A stretch of 64,000 bases of DNA from assembly GCF_033547095.1 (NCBI RefSeq), contig NZ_CP137852.1:3093501-3157500 (forward strand), written 5' to 3'. This stretch comes from Sediminicoccus rosea (lineage in GTDB: Bacteria; Pseudomonadota; Alphaproteobacteria; Acetobacterales; Acetobacteraceae). The notes under the pieces were generated by a model. That model saw nothing but the letters and a program-made list of their open reading frames with translations. It was not told the origin of the DNA and ran no database searches. This document shows, piece by piece, positions 24,168 through 31,721 of the stretch. A program made the position numbers and the translations under genes. Positions within the stretch are counted from its first letter, which is position 1, and every line of letters starts with the position of its first letter.

Positions 24168-25786
24168 GCGCGGCGGAGATTGGGGGCCGGCAGGCCCTCG
24201 ATCAGCACGTTCACGCAGGCGGGCTTGCCGCTGGCGAAGGCGCGCTCGAGGGCGGGGGCAAGATCCTCGCCGCGCTCGACGAATTCGCCATGGCCGCCAA
24301 GGCCGCTCACCACCAGGTCATAGCGCGTGCCGGGCGCGAGCTCGCAGCCATGGGTGCGGTTGGCGCCGTAGTCGCGCGCCTGGATCTGGTATTCGGCGTT
24401 CCACTTCGCGTCATTGCCGACGACCAGCACGAATGGCAGGTCATGGCGCAGCGCGGTGTCGAATTCGGCCATGTGGAAGCCGAAGGTGCCATCGCCGCAG
24501 ATGGCGAGCACACGACCCGCCGGGCGCGCGGCACGGGCGGCCGCGGCGAAGGGAAGGGCCGCGCCGATCGCACCGGCGACACCATTGATCACGCGCTCGG
24601 GCGCCGAAAGGCAGGCCTGCATCCATTGGCCGATCTCGCCGCCATCCACCACCAGCACCGTGTCCGCGGTGATGAAGGGGCGGAGCGCCGCGCCCAGCGT
24701 CGCCGGATGCACGGGGCCCCCCGGCTTGCCGGCCAGCGCTTCCCAGGCCTTGGGGCGATGCGCGATGGCCTCACCGAGGGCGGCAGCCCAGCCGGTGTTG
24801 GCATGCGGCCTCGCATGCGCGGCCAGCATGGCCATCGCCTCCAGCGGCGCGGCCATGGCGGAGAGCGCGAGGCGCCCACCCAGCCCTTGCGCGGCGCGCG
24901 CCATGAGCTTCGCGTCGGGCTCGATCACCACCCAGCGCGCGGTCTCGCTCACGAAGGGCACGCGGCCGAAGCGCAGCGTGAAGTCGAGCGGCTTGCCCAG
25001 CAGCACCACGCAATCGGATTGCGCCAGCATCTCGGCGAAGGCGCCGAGCGAGGGGTCGCCCAGGCCGCGCGGGCTTTCCATCAGGGCGATGGGCAGGCCG
25101 AGCGCGGCCTCCAGGGCTGCGCGGGCGCGCCGGCCATCGGGCGTGTTCAGCGCGGGCCCTGCGGCGAGGAGCGGACGCTCCGCGCCCGCGATCGCAGCGA
25201 GGATGGCGGCCGCGCTCTCGGCAGCGAGCGGCATGGGTGCCGCGAGGTAGGCGGCTTCCTGCGGGAGCTTCGGCGTGGCCTTGGCCTCCACCACGTCGGT
25301 CGGCAGGGAGATGTGCACGGGACCGGGGCGGCCGCTGCGCGCGATGGAGAAGCCGCGCGCAATGTCATCGGCAAGGCCCGCCGTGCTCTGGGCGAGCCAG
25401 GCGGCCTTGCACAGCGGGGCCGCCATCTCGACCTGCGGCGTTTCCTGGAAGGCGCCGAGGCCCAGCTCGTTCAGTGGCGCATGGCCCGAGAGCAGCAGGA
25501 TCGGCACCTCGCCCGCCAGCGCGGTCGGCAGGCCGGCCACGGCGTTGGAATGCCCCTGCCCGCCGGTCACCAGCGCGACACCGACCTCGCCCGTCAGCCG
25601 CGCCCAGGCATCGGCCATGTGCACGGCCGCCGCCTCGTGCCGGACGTGGATGATCTCGATGCCCTCGCCGAAGGCCGCGTCATAGACCGGCATGATGTGG
25701 TTGCCCGAGAGGCTGAAGACGCGCGTGACGCCGCCCTTCTTCAAGGCGCCCCAGAGGATGTCGGCGCCGCGGATCTCGTGCTGCAT
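24164..25786 (-). CDS. Thiamine diphosphate-dependent enzyme (acetolactate synthase-like)
   Basis: This 540-aa enzyme has the three ThDP-family domains in order. The N-terminal PYR domain has the cofactor-activating Glu51 in VRHEAAAVHMADA; the middle domain covers about 190-330; the C-terminal PP domain has the Mg/ThDP motif GDGTFGFHMAEFDTALRH with a later GNDAKWN near 430-465. Relatives include acetolactate synthase, oxalyl-CoA decarboxylase and various 2-oxoacid decarboxylases; specificity is not readable. No regulatory subunit gene is adjacent, against biosynthetic AHAS. The ATG at 25786 with a GGAG ribosome site is chosen. It diverges from the SDH-like operon across a palindrome and is translationally coupled to gntR. 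Confidence 0.85.
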   Translation of the reverse strand: MQHEIRGADILWGALKKGGVTRVFSLSGNHIMPVYDAAFGEGIEIIHVRHEAAAVHMADAWARLTGEVGVALVTGGQGHSNAVAGLPTALAGEVPILLLSGHAPLNELGLGAFQETPQVEMAAPLCKAAWLAQSTAGLADDIARGFSIARSGRPGPVHISLPTDVVEAKATPKLPQEAAYLAAPMPLAAESAAAILAAIAGAERPLLAAGPALNTPDGRRARAALEAALGLPIALMESPRGLGDPSLGAFAEMLAQSDCVVLLGKPLDFTLRFGRVPFVSETARWVVIEPDAKLMARAAQGLGGRLALSAMAAPLEAMAMLAAHARPHANTGWAAALGEAIAHRPKAWEALAGKPGGPVHPATLGAALRPFITADTVLVVDGGEIGQWMQACLSAPERVINGVAGAIGAALPFAAAARAARPAGRVLAICGDGTFGFHMAEFDTALRHDLPFVLVVGNDAKWNAEYQIQARDYGANRTHGCELAPGTRYDLVVSGLGGHGEFVERGEDLAPALERAFASGKPACVNVLIEGLPAPNLRRA

Positions 25787-25820
25787 GATGCGTCTCCTGC
25801 CCTTTCGGCCAGCTTGCACA

Positions 25821-25843
25821 GGTCTTGTGTCTTATACAAGACC
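25821..25843. promoter_or_regulatory. Palindromic operator between the ThDP gene and the SDH-like operon
   Basis: GGTCTTGT and ACAAGACC are perfect 8-bp arms separated by 7 nt (GTCTTAT). It lies in the 89-bp divergent intergenic region and overlaps a TTATAC element that could be a -10 box. Size and symmetry suit a GntR dimer, and a gntR gene is in the leftward unit. Confidence 0.6.
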
Positions 25844-25875
25844 GGGGCAGGATCGTGGCATCGGGAGGAACAGCG

Positions 25876-26607
25876 ATGGCCGATCTGAAGGTCCGCATCT
25901 GGCGCGGCGACGCCGAGGGCGGCGCATTCGCCGAATACGCGGTGCCCGCGCGCGAGAACCAGACCATCCTCGACGTGGTGACGCAGATCCAGCGCGAGCA
26001 GCAGCCGGACCTGGCCTATCGCTTCGCCTGCCGCGTCGGCATGTGCGGCTCCTGCGCGATGGAGGTGAATGGCCGCGCGCGCTGGACCTGCCGCACCCAT
26101 GTGAAGCGCGTGGCGAGCCCTGGCGAGACACTGGAGATCCGGCCACTGGCGAACCTGCCGGTGATCCGTGACCTCGCGACCGACATGGCGCCCTTCTTCG
26201 ACAAATGGGCGCGCGCCGGGGGCAAGTTCCAGCCGAAGGATGCAGCCGATGGCGCGGTGCCCGAGGAATTCGCCGTGGTGCCGCCGGCCTCCAAGAAGCG
26301 CCAGCAGGCGGATGCGGGCATCGAGTGCATCGGCTGCGGCGTCTGCTACGCCTCCTGCGACATCGTCGCCTGGAACCAGGACTATCTTGGCCCTGCCGCG
26401 ATGAACCGCGCCTGGACCCTGGTGAATGACGTGCGCGACGGCGGCAACAAGGAGCGCCTGGATGCGGTGAGCGGCGATGCCGGCTGCCATTCCTGCCACT
26501 CCACGCAATCCTGCACGGAACGCTGCCCGAAGAATCTCGACCCCTCCTCGGCCATCGCCGGGCTGAAGCGGACGATCTTCTGGGACAGCCTGCTGGGGCG
26601 GCGCTGA
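25876..26607 (+). CDS. Succinate dehydrogenase/fumarate reductase iron-sulfur subunit
   Basis: The 243-aa SdhB/FrdB-type subunit carries electrons between the flavoprotein and the membrane anchors. A plant-type 2Fe-2S domain has Cys52, Cys57, Cys60 and Cys72 (CRVGMCGSC...C). The C-terminal domain has Cys151, Cys154, Cys157 and Cys161 (CIGCGVCYAS) and Cys204, Cys207, Cys213 and Cys217 (CHSCHSTQSCTERCPK). This matches the standard three-cluster ligand layout. The ATG at 25876 follows a GGGAGG ribosome site. It is the first gene of a seven-gene operon with two anchors, a TauE exporter, a two-subunit hydro-lyase and the flavoprotein. Gene order differs from housekeeping sdhCDAB. Confidence 0.92.
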   Translation: MADLKVRIWRGDAEGGAFAEYAVPARENQTILDVVTQIQREQQPDLAYRFACRVGMCGSCAMEVNGRARWTCRTHVKRVASPGETLEIRPLANLPVIRDLATDMAPFFDKWARAGGKFQPKDAADGAVPEEFAVVPPASKKRQQADAGIECIGCGVCYASCDIVAWNQDYLGPAAMNRAWTLVNDVRDGGNKERLDAVSGDAGCHSCHSTQSCTERCPKNLDPSSAIAGLKRTIFWDSLLGRR

Positions 26608-26945
26608 TGCGCGCGGCGGGCACGCGGCTCTGGGCCATCCAACGCATCACGGCGGGCTTCCTCGGCCTCGCCGTCATCGTGCATCTGGTGACGATCATGC
26701 TGGCGATCCGGGGCGGCTTGTCGGCGGCCGAGATCCTGGCGCGGACGCGCGGCGCGGAGCTCTGGTTCGGCTTCTACGTCCTCTTCGCGCTGTGTGCCGG
26801 CCTGCATGGCGCGATCGGGCTGCGGAACATCGCGGGCGAGTGGCTGGGGCTGCGCGGCCGCGCGGTGGATGCGCTCTGGCTCGGCATCGGCCTGGTCACG
26901 GCGGGTTTCGGCATCCGCGCGGCCTGGGGGCTTTACCATGCCTGA
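26607..26945 (+). CDS. Membrane anchor subunit, SDH/FRD cytochrome b type (first)
   Basis: The 112-aa protein has three predicted helices: about 14-35 (AGFLGLAVIVHLVTIMLAIRGG), 50-72 (ELWFGFYVLFALCAGLHGAIGLR) and 85-108. His residues at VIVHLVT and GLHGAIGLRN are in positions used for heme b in SdhC-type anchors. It overlaps sdhB-like by 1 bp (TGATG) and the next gene by 8 bp, so all are tightly coupled. It would anchor the iron-sulfur and flavoprotein subunits and pass electrons to or from quinone. Confidence 0.75.
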   Translation: MRAAGTRLWAIQRITAGFLGLAVIVHLVTIMLAIRGGLSAAEILARTRGAELWFGFYVLFALCAGLHGAIGLRNIAGEWLGLRGRAVDALWLGIGLVTAGFGIRAAWGLYHA

Positions 26946-27273
26946 CCGCCGCCACCCGACCTATGTCGCCTTCGTGATCCACCGCGTCTCGGGCCTGCTT
27001 CTGGCGCTGTTCCTGCCGCTGCATTTCTGGGCGCTGGGCCAGGCCATCTCGGGCGAGGCGGCGCTGGAGGGCTTCCTGCGCTGGACCGACAATGCGCTGT
27101 TCAAGTTTGCCGAATGGGGCCTCGTCGTGCTGCTGGCCGTGCATCTCGCCGGTGGGCTGCGCGTGATGGCGCTGGAATTCCTCGGCTGGCGGGCGCGGCA
27201 GAAGGACATGGTGGCGGCCTCGGCCGGTGTCGCCATCGCCGCCGGCATCCTGTTCCTGCTCAATGTGGGCTGA
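26938..27273 (+). CDS. Membrane anchor subunit, SDH/FRD cytochrome b type (second)
   Basis: This 111-aa second anchor has helices at about 10-33 (VAFVIHRVSGLLLALFLPLHFWAL), 55-80 (KFAEWGLVVLLAVHLAGGLRVMALEF) and 90-110. The HRVSG motif in helix 1 matches SdhC quinone/heme-site motifs (H-R-x-S-G), and H-x-x-G-G-L-R in helix 2 matches the second heme ligand region. It starts at ATG 26938, inside the end of the preceding gene. With that gene it forms a two-anchor, probably heme-containing membrane part of the complex. Confidence 0.78.
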   Translation: MPDRRHPTYVAFVIHRVSGLLLALFLPLHFWALGQAISGEAALEGFLRWTDNALFKFAEWGLVVLLAVHLAGGLRVMALEFLGWRARQKDMVAASAGVAIAAGILFLLNVG

Positions 27274-28054
27274 GGCGCTCCTTATCTCGGCGGGCAGCCT
27301 GCTCGCCGCCTTCTGCGCCAGCATCGCGGGCTTCGCCTTCGTGCTGGTGGGTGCGGCCGTGCTGCTCCAATTCATGGCCCCCGCGCTGGTGGCGCCGGTG
27401 CTGGTGATGGGCAGCCTGATCGTGCAGGGCATCGGCACCTGGGCAGTGCGCGACCACATCCCCTGGCAGCGGCTGTGGCTCTATGTCGGCACCGCCACGC
27501 TCGGCCTGCCGATGGGCCTCGCCATTCTTGCGCTGGGCCCGGCGCGGGCCATCGTGGCCGGCGTCGGCGCGCTGCTCGTGCTCTATGCCGGCTACACGCT
27601 GGCACGCATCGCGGTGCTGCGGCTCGCCCTCGGCTCGGGCCTGCCGGCCAATCCGGCGCTCGCCCGCCTCGCCCTGCGGCTCAAGGCGCCGGGTGCGCGC
27701 GCTACGCCACGGAGCGACGCGGCGATCGGCTTCGCCTCGGGCATCCTGGGCGGCATCGGCGGCTATGTGGGCGCGCTGGTCGGCATGTGGGCCGACATGC
27801 AGGGCATGCCGCCGCAGGACACCCGGGCGCTGATGCAGCCCTTCATCGCCATCATGCAGGCGCTGACCGTCATCGGCCTCGCCTTCACCGGTTTCTTCAC
27901 GCCCGAGGCGATGCTGCTCACCGCCACCGCCGTCCCTGCCCTGCTGCTCGGCACCTGGGCCGGCCAGCGCGCAGGCAGGCGCCTGCCGGCGCAAGGCTTC
28001 CGCCTGGTGCTGCTCAGCCTGCTGCTCGTCTCCGGTCTCTCCCTTCTCCTCTGA
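27263..28054 (+). CDS. TauE/SafE family anion exporter
   Basis: The 263-aa membrane protein has about eight helices in two similar halves: N-terminal GSLLAAFCASIAGFAFVLVGAAVLL and, after a cytoplasmic loop (about 125-155), GFASGILGGIGGYVGALVGMW. This is the typical TauE/SafE/YfcA duplication. Characterised relatives export sulfite, sulfoacetate or other anions formed in catabolism. It overlaps the second anchor gene by 11 bp and precedes the hydro-lyase genes, so it is built into the operon. Its presence suggests that the pathway releases an anion to be removed, possibly sulfite; this is inference. Confidence 0.82.
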   Translation: MWAEALLISAGSLLAAFCASIAGFAFVLVGAAVLLQFMAPALVAPVLVMGSLIVQGIGTWAVRDHIPWQRLWLYVGTATLGLPMGLAILALGPARAIVAGVGALLVLYAGYTLARIAVLRLALGSGLPANPALARLALRLKAPGARATPRSDAAIGFASGILGGIGGYVGALVGMWADMQGMPPQDTRALMQPFIAIMQALTVIGLAFTGFFTPEAMLLTATAVPALLLGTWAGQRAGRRLPAQGFRLVLLSLLLVSGLSLLL

Positions 28055-28063
28055 GGAAACGCC

Positions 28064-28966
28064 ATGTCCGTCATCCCCCCGCCCGAGAAGCTGCGCGTGA
28101 CCCCGGACGCGATCGAGGAAGCGGCCAAGCTCCTCTACATCCGCGCGCTGAAGATCCTGCCCGACGACATCAAGCAGGGCTTCTTCCGCCTGGATGCGAG
28201 CGAGACGGACGGCCTCGCGCGCTCCGTCCTCGCCACGATGATCGAGAACATCGCCGTCGCTGAGCGCACCGAGAACCTGCTCTGCCAGGACACCGGCATC
28301 CCCATCTTCAACGTGCAGATCGGCCGCGACGTGGAGCTGGATGGCTGGGCGCTGAAGCAGGCCATCGCGCGCGGCACCGAGCGCGCGACGCGCGAGCACC
28401 CGCTGCGCAGTTCCGTGGTGCATCCCATCACGCGGGTGAACGCGCACACCTCCTGCGGGGCGCATGTGCCCGTCATCAACATTGATTTCGTGGAGACGCC
28501 GCGCACCCTGCGCCTCGAGATGATCCCGAAGGGCAGTGGCTCGGAGAACGGGTCCTTCCTGCAGATGCTGATCCCGGCGGATGGCCTCGCGGGCGTGAAG
28601 CGCTTCGTGGTGGATGCGGCGATCAAGGCGGGCGGCAAGGTCTGCCCGCCGACCATCCTGGGCGTGGGCGTGGGGGGCACGAGCGACCTGTGCATGCATC
28701 TCGCCAAGGTGGCGGCGACGCGGCCCCTCGGCTCGGTCTGCGCGGATGCGGAGGGGGCGAAGCTGGAGGTGGAGCTGAGCGAGGCGGTGAACTCGCTCGG
28801 CATCGGGCCGCAGGGGTTGGGCGGGGACAGCACCGCCTTCGCCGTGCATGTCGAGGTGGCGGCCACGCACATCACGATGAACCCGGTGGCGGTGAATGTG
28901 CAGTGCCATTCGGCGCGGCGCGCGAGCGCCACCTTCACGCCCGAGGGCGTGGTGATCGGATTCTAG
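28064..28966 (+). CDS. Class I fumarase/tartrate dehydratase family, alpha subunit
   Basis: The 300-aa catalytic-cluster subunit of a two-chain, 4Fe-4S hydro-lyase. Likely cluster ligands are Cys74 (NLLCQDTGIP), Cys194 (GKVCPPTILG) and Cys281 (VQCHSARR). The substrate region RVNAHTSCGAHVPV and GVGVGGTSDLCMHLAK are conserved family motifs. Such heterodimers act as fumarase, L-tartrate dehydratase, mesaconase or related enzymes. Two complete fumarase genes of other types lie less than 10 kb downstream, which favours a specialised substrate here. The beta subunit follows after 11 nt. Confidence 0.88.
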   Translation: MSVIPPPEKLRVTPDAIEEAAKLLYIRALKILPDDIKQGFFRLDASETDGLARSVLATMIENIAVAERTENLLCQDTGIPIFNVQIGRDVELDGWALKQAIARGTERATREHPLRSSVVHPITRVNAHTSCGAHVPVINIDFVETPRTLRLEMIPKGSGSENGSFLQMLIPADGLAGVKRFVVDAAIKAGGKVCPPTILGVGVGGTSDLCMHLAKVAATRPLGSVCADAEGAKLEVELSEAVNSLGIGPQGLGGDSTAFAVHVEVAATHITMNPVAVNVQCHSARRASATFTPEGVVIGF

Positions 28967-28977
28967 GAGCGCGCATC

Positions 28978-29586
28978 ATGGCCCACCACGTCCTCCACAT
29001 GCCCTGCACCGAAGCCGACATCCGCAAGCTGCGCGCGGGCGATACGGTGACCTTGCAGGACACGCTCTTCGGCATCCGCGATGCGACGCAGATCCACATG
29101 TTCGACCGCGGCCGCCGCACGCGGTTCGACCTCAACGGCCATGCGGTGATCCACACCGCGCCGAACGTCCGCAAGGTGGACCCCTCCGGCACCAACCAGG
29201 CGGGCTATGAGGCCGTGTGCATCGGCACCACGACGAGCGACCGCATGGAGCGCTTCACGCGCCCGCTGATGGAGCGCGAGGGGGTCCGGATCATCATCGG
29301 CAAGGGCGGGCTGCGCGAGGAATCCGCGAAGGCCTTCCAGGAACTGGGCGGATGCTACCTCGCCGTCATCGGGGGGGCCGCGGCGCTGGAGACCACCTGG
29401 ATCGCCGCCATCGAGGATGTGGACATGGATGACCTGAATCCCGAGAGCCTCTGGCGCTTCGCCATCAAGGATTTCGGGCCGCTCATCGTCGGCATGGACA
29501 GCCATGGCGGCAGCCTCTACCGCGACGTGCAGGCCAGCGTGGAAGCGCGGCGCGCCGCCGTCCTCGCCAAGCTCGGAGCCGGCTGA
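28978..29586 (+). CDS. Class I fumarase/tartrate dehydratase family, beta subunit
   Basis: The 202-aa partner of the alpha subunit has the swivelling C-terminal fumarase domain: LRAGDTVTLQDTLFGIRDATQIHMFD (about 18-43), GPNVRKVDPSG-like APNVRKVDPSGTNQAG, SDRMERF, IGKGGLREESAKAFQELGGCYLAVIGGAAAL and a final DFGPLIVGMDSHGGSLY. The HTAP and KGG motifs contribute to the active site in known structures. It ends one base into the flavoprotein start (TGATG), giving tight coupling. Substrate as for the alpha subunit. Confidence 0.88.
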   Translation: MAHHVLHMPCTEADIRKLRAGDTVTLQDTLFGIRDATQIHMFDRGRRTRFDLNGHAVIHTAPNVRKVDPSGTNQAGYEAVCIGTTTSDRMERFTRPLMEREGVRIIIGKGGLREESAKAFQELGGCYLAVIGGAAALETTWIAAIEDVDMDDLNPESLWRFAIKDFGPLIVGMDSHGGSLYRDVQASVEARRAAVLAKLGAG

Positions 29587-31310
29587 TGGACCGCATCACG
29601 ACCGACATCCTGGTGCTGGGCTCCGGCGGCGCCGGGCTGCTCGCGGCACTCCACGCCAAGTCCGCCAACCCCGAGCTCCGCGTCACCGTCGCGGTGAAGG
29701 GGCTGCTGGGGAAATCCGGCTGCACGCGCATGGTGCAGGGCGGCTACAATGTGGCCCTCGCCGCGGGGGATTCCGCGGAGCGCCATTTCATGGACACGCT
29801 GGATGGCGGGAAATGGCTGAATGACCAGGACCTGGCCTGGACGCTCGTCACCGTGGCGCAGCGCCGCATCCGTGAGCTGGAAAACCGTTGGGGCTGCTTC
29901 TTCGACCGCAACGCCGATGGCACCATCCACCAGAAGGCCTTCGCCGGGCAGACCTTCGACCGCACGGTCCACAAGGGCGACCTGACCGGCATCGAGATCA
30001 TCAACCGCCTCGCCGAGCAGACCTGGGCGCGCGGGATCGAGCGGCTGGAGGAACACCGCGCCGTCTCGCTCATCCGCTCGCGCGATGGATCGCGGCTTGC
30101 GGGCGTTCTGCTGCTGAACATCCGCCGGGGCGGCTTCGTCTTCGTGCAGGCCAAGGCGGTGCTGCTGGGCACCGGCGGCGGGCCCACCATGTACAAGTAT
30201 CACACGCCCTCGGGCGACAAGTCCTGCGACGGCATGGCGATGGCGCTGCGCGCGGGCCTCGCGCTGCGCGACATGGAGATGGTGCAGTTCCACCCGACCG
30301 GCGTGCTGGCCGGCCCCGGCACGCGGATGACAGGCACCATCATCGAGGAAGGGCTGCGCGGCGCCGGCGGCTATCTGCTGAATGGCGACGGCCAGCGCTT
30401 CATGCACAATTACGACCCGCGCGGCGAACGCGCCACGCGCGACATCGTCTCCCGCTCCATGGAGCGCGAGATCCAGGCGGGCCGCGTCAACGCCGAGGGC
30501 GGGCTCTGGATCGAGATGGGTCATCTTGGCCCCGCCAATGTGGCGAAGCAGTTCAAGGGCATGGTGGAACGCTGCGCCGATATGGGCTTCGACCTGGCCG
30601 GCGGGCGCGTGCCCGTGGTGCCGACGGCGCATTACATGATGGGCGGCGTGGTCTTCCGCGCCGATGGCAGCACCGAGCTGCCCGGCCTCTTCGCCGCGGG
30701 CGAGGACACGGGCGGCGTGCATGGCGCGAACCGCCTGGGCGGCAATGGGGTGGCCAATTCCACCGTCTTCGGCGGCATCGCGGGCGATGCGATGGCCGCC
30801 TGGGTGCCGAAGCACGGCGCGCTGGAAGCGCCTGACGAGGAGGCGCTGCGCGCAGCGCAGGATGCGGCGCTGGCCCCCTTCGGCAAGCCCGCTCGCCCGC
30901 TCAACCCTTTGCGCGACGCGCTGGCGGAACTCATGTGGGACAAGGCCGGCATCCTGCGCGATGCGAAGGGCCTGGCCGAGGCGGCATCGGGGCTCGATGC
31001 CATCGAGGCCGAGTTGCGCGCATCCGGCGTGAAGGATGGCGCGCGGGGCTTCAACCTCTCCTGGGCGGATTGGCTGAACCTGGAAAGCCTGGTGCTGACC
31101 AGCCGCGCCATCGTCGCCGCCGCCGAGGCGCGCTGCGAAAGCCGCGGCGCGCATTGGCGCGAGGATTTCCCGCAGACGGACGAGGATGCGAAGGGCCTGA
31201 GCCACACGGTCGTGACGCTGGAGGCGGGCCGCGTGAAGCTCGACTGGCGCGCGGTGCAATTCACGCGCCTCAAGCCCGGCGAGAGCCTGCTGGCAGCCGC
31301 CGCGGAGTAG
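29586..31310 (+). CDS. SDH/FRD-type flavoprotein subunit lacking the covalent-FAD histidine
   Basis: The 574-aa flavoprotein has an FAD Rossmann motif GSGGAG (12-17), QFHPTGV with His236, RATRDIVSRSM with the catalytic Arg region, PTAHYMMGGV and GEDTGGVHGANRLGGNG. In succinate dehydrogenase and fumarate reductase a His in the R-S-H-T-x-x-Q-G-G motif carries covalent FAD; the corresponding segment here is SGCTRMVQGG, with Cys46 in that place. The FAD is therefore probably non-covalent, as in aspartate oxidase and soluble fumarate reductases. It is last in the operon, whereas its iron-sulfur subunit is first. Substrate may be succinate, fumarate or a substituted analogue. Confidence 0.85.
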   Translation: MDRITTDILVLGSGGAGLLAALHAKSANPELRVTVAVKGLLGKSGCTRMVQGGYNVALAAGDSAERHFMDTLDGGKWLNDQDLAWTLVTVAQRRIRELENRWGCFFDRNADGTIHQKAFAGQTFDRTVHKGDLTGIEIINRLAEQTWARGIERLEEHRAVSLIRSRDGSRLAGVLLLNIRRGGFVFVQAKAVLLGTGGGPTMYKYHTPSGDKSCDGMAMALRAGLALRDMEMVQFHPTGVLAGPGTRMTGTIIEEGLRGAGGYLLNGDGQRFMHNYDPRGERATRDIVSRSMEREIQAGRVNAEGGLWIEMGHLGPANVAKQFKGMVERCADMGFDLAGGRVPVVPTAHYMMGGVVFRADGSTELPGLFAAGEDTGGVHGANRLGGNGVANSTVFGGIAGDAMAAWVPKHGALEAPDEEALRAAQDAALAPFGKPARPLNPLRDALAELMWDKAGILRDAKGLAEAASGLDAIEAELRASGVKDGARGFNLSWADWLNLESLVLTSRAIVAAAEARCESRGAHWREDFPQTDEDAKGLSHTVVTLEAGRVKLDWRAVQFTRLKPGESLLAAAAE

Positions 31311-31352
31311 GCGTTAAGGGTTTCTCAAGCAGGGGCGGCGCAGTCTTGTGCC

Positions 31353-31652
31353 ATGGTCCTGCACCCCTCATCCCCCTCGCCCGACGCGCTGCTCTTCGAG
31401 GCCCTGGTGAACAGCCGGCCCAGCCTGCCCCGCGAGGAGGCGGACCAGCTTGCCGATCTTGTCCTCCGCCTCGCCGGAGCCGTGCGGGAGACGACGGTGG
31501 CGCTGCGCGAGGCCTCGGCCTGCCTCGCCCGCCAGCAGGATGCGGAGCGCCTGCCCGAACTGCTCACCCGCGCCGAAGGCGCCTGCCGGGACCAGGCGGA
31601 TTGCACGACGGCGCTGATCCAGCACCTGGCGCCCAGGCTGGCCGCCGCTTGA
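31353..31652 (+). CDS. 99-aa helical protein of unknown function
   Basis: A small, acidic, mostly helical product (e.g. REEADQLADLVLRLAGAVRETTVALREASACLARQQ) with three Cys and no signal peptide or membrane segment. It starts 42 nt after the flavoprotein gene. The minus strand is also open here, but the plus-strand composition and heptad-like pattern look more protein-like. No family recognised. Its 3' end is the first unit of a 28-bp imperfect tandem repeat. Confidence 0.45.
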   Translation: MVLHPSSPSPDALLFEALVNSRPSLPREEADQLADLVLRLAGAVRETTVALREASACLARQQDAERLPELLTRAEGACRDQADCTTALIQHLAPRLAAA

Positions 31653-31721
31653 GGCCCTCAGGATCCTGGCCGCTGCATGAGGTCCTTGAGGCCCTGGCCG
31701 CCGCCTGACGGCGCTCAGGCG
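31638..31721. repeat. Three imperfect 28-bp tandem repeats
   Basis: Units at 31638-31665, 31666-31693 and 31694-31721 each begin CTGGCCGC(C/T)GC. They span the last codons of the 99-aa gene, the whole gap and the last codons of the convergent oxyR gene. Confidence 0.55.
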
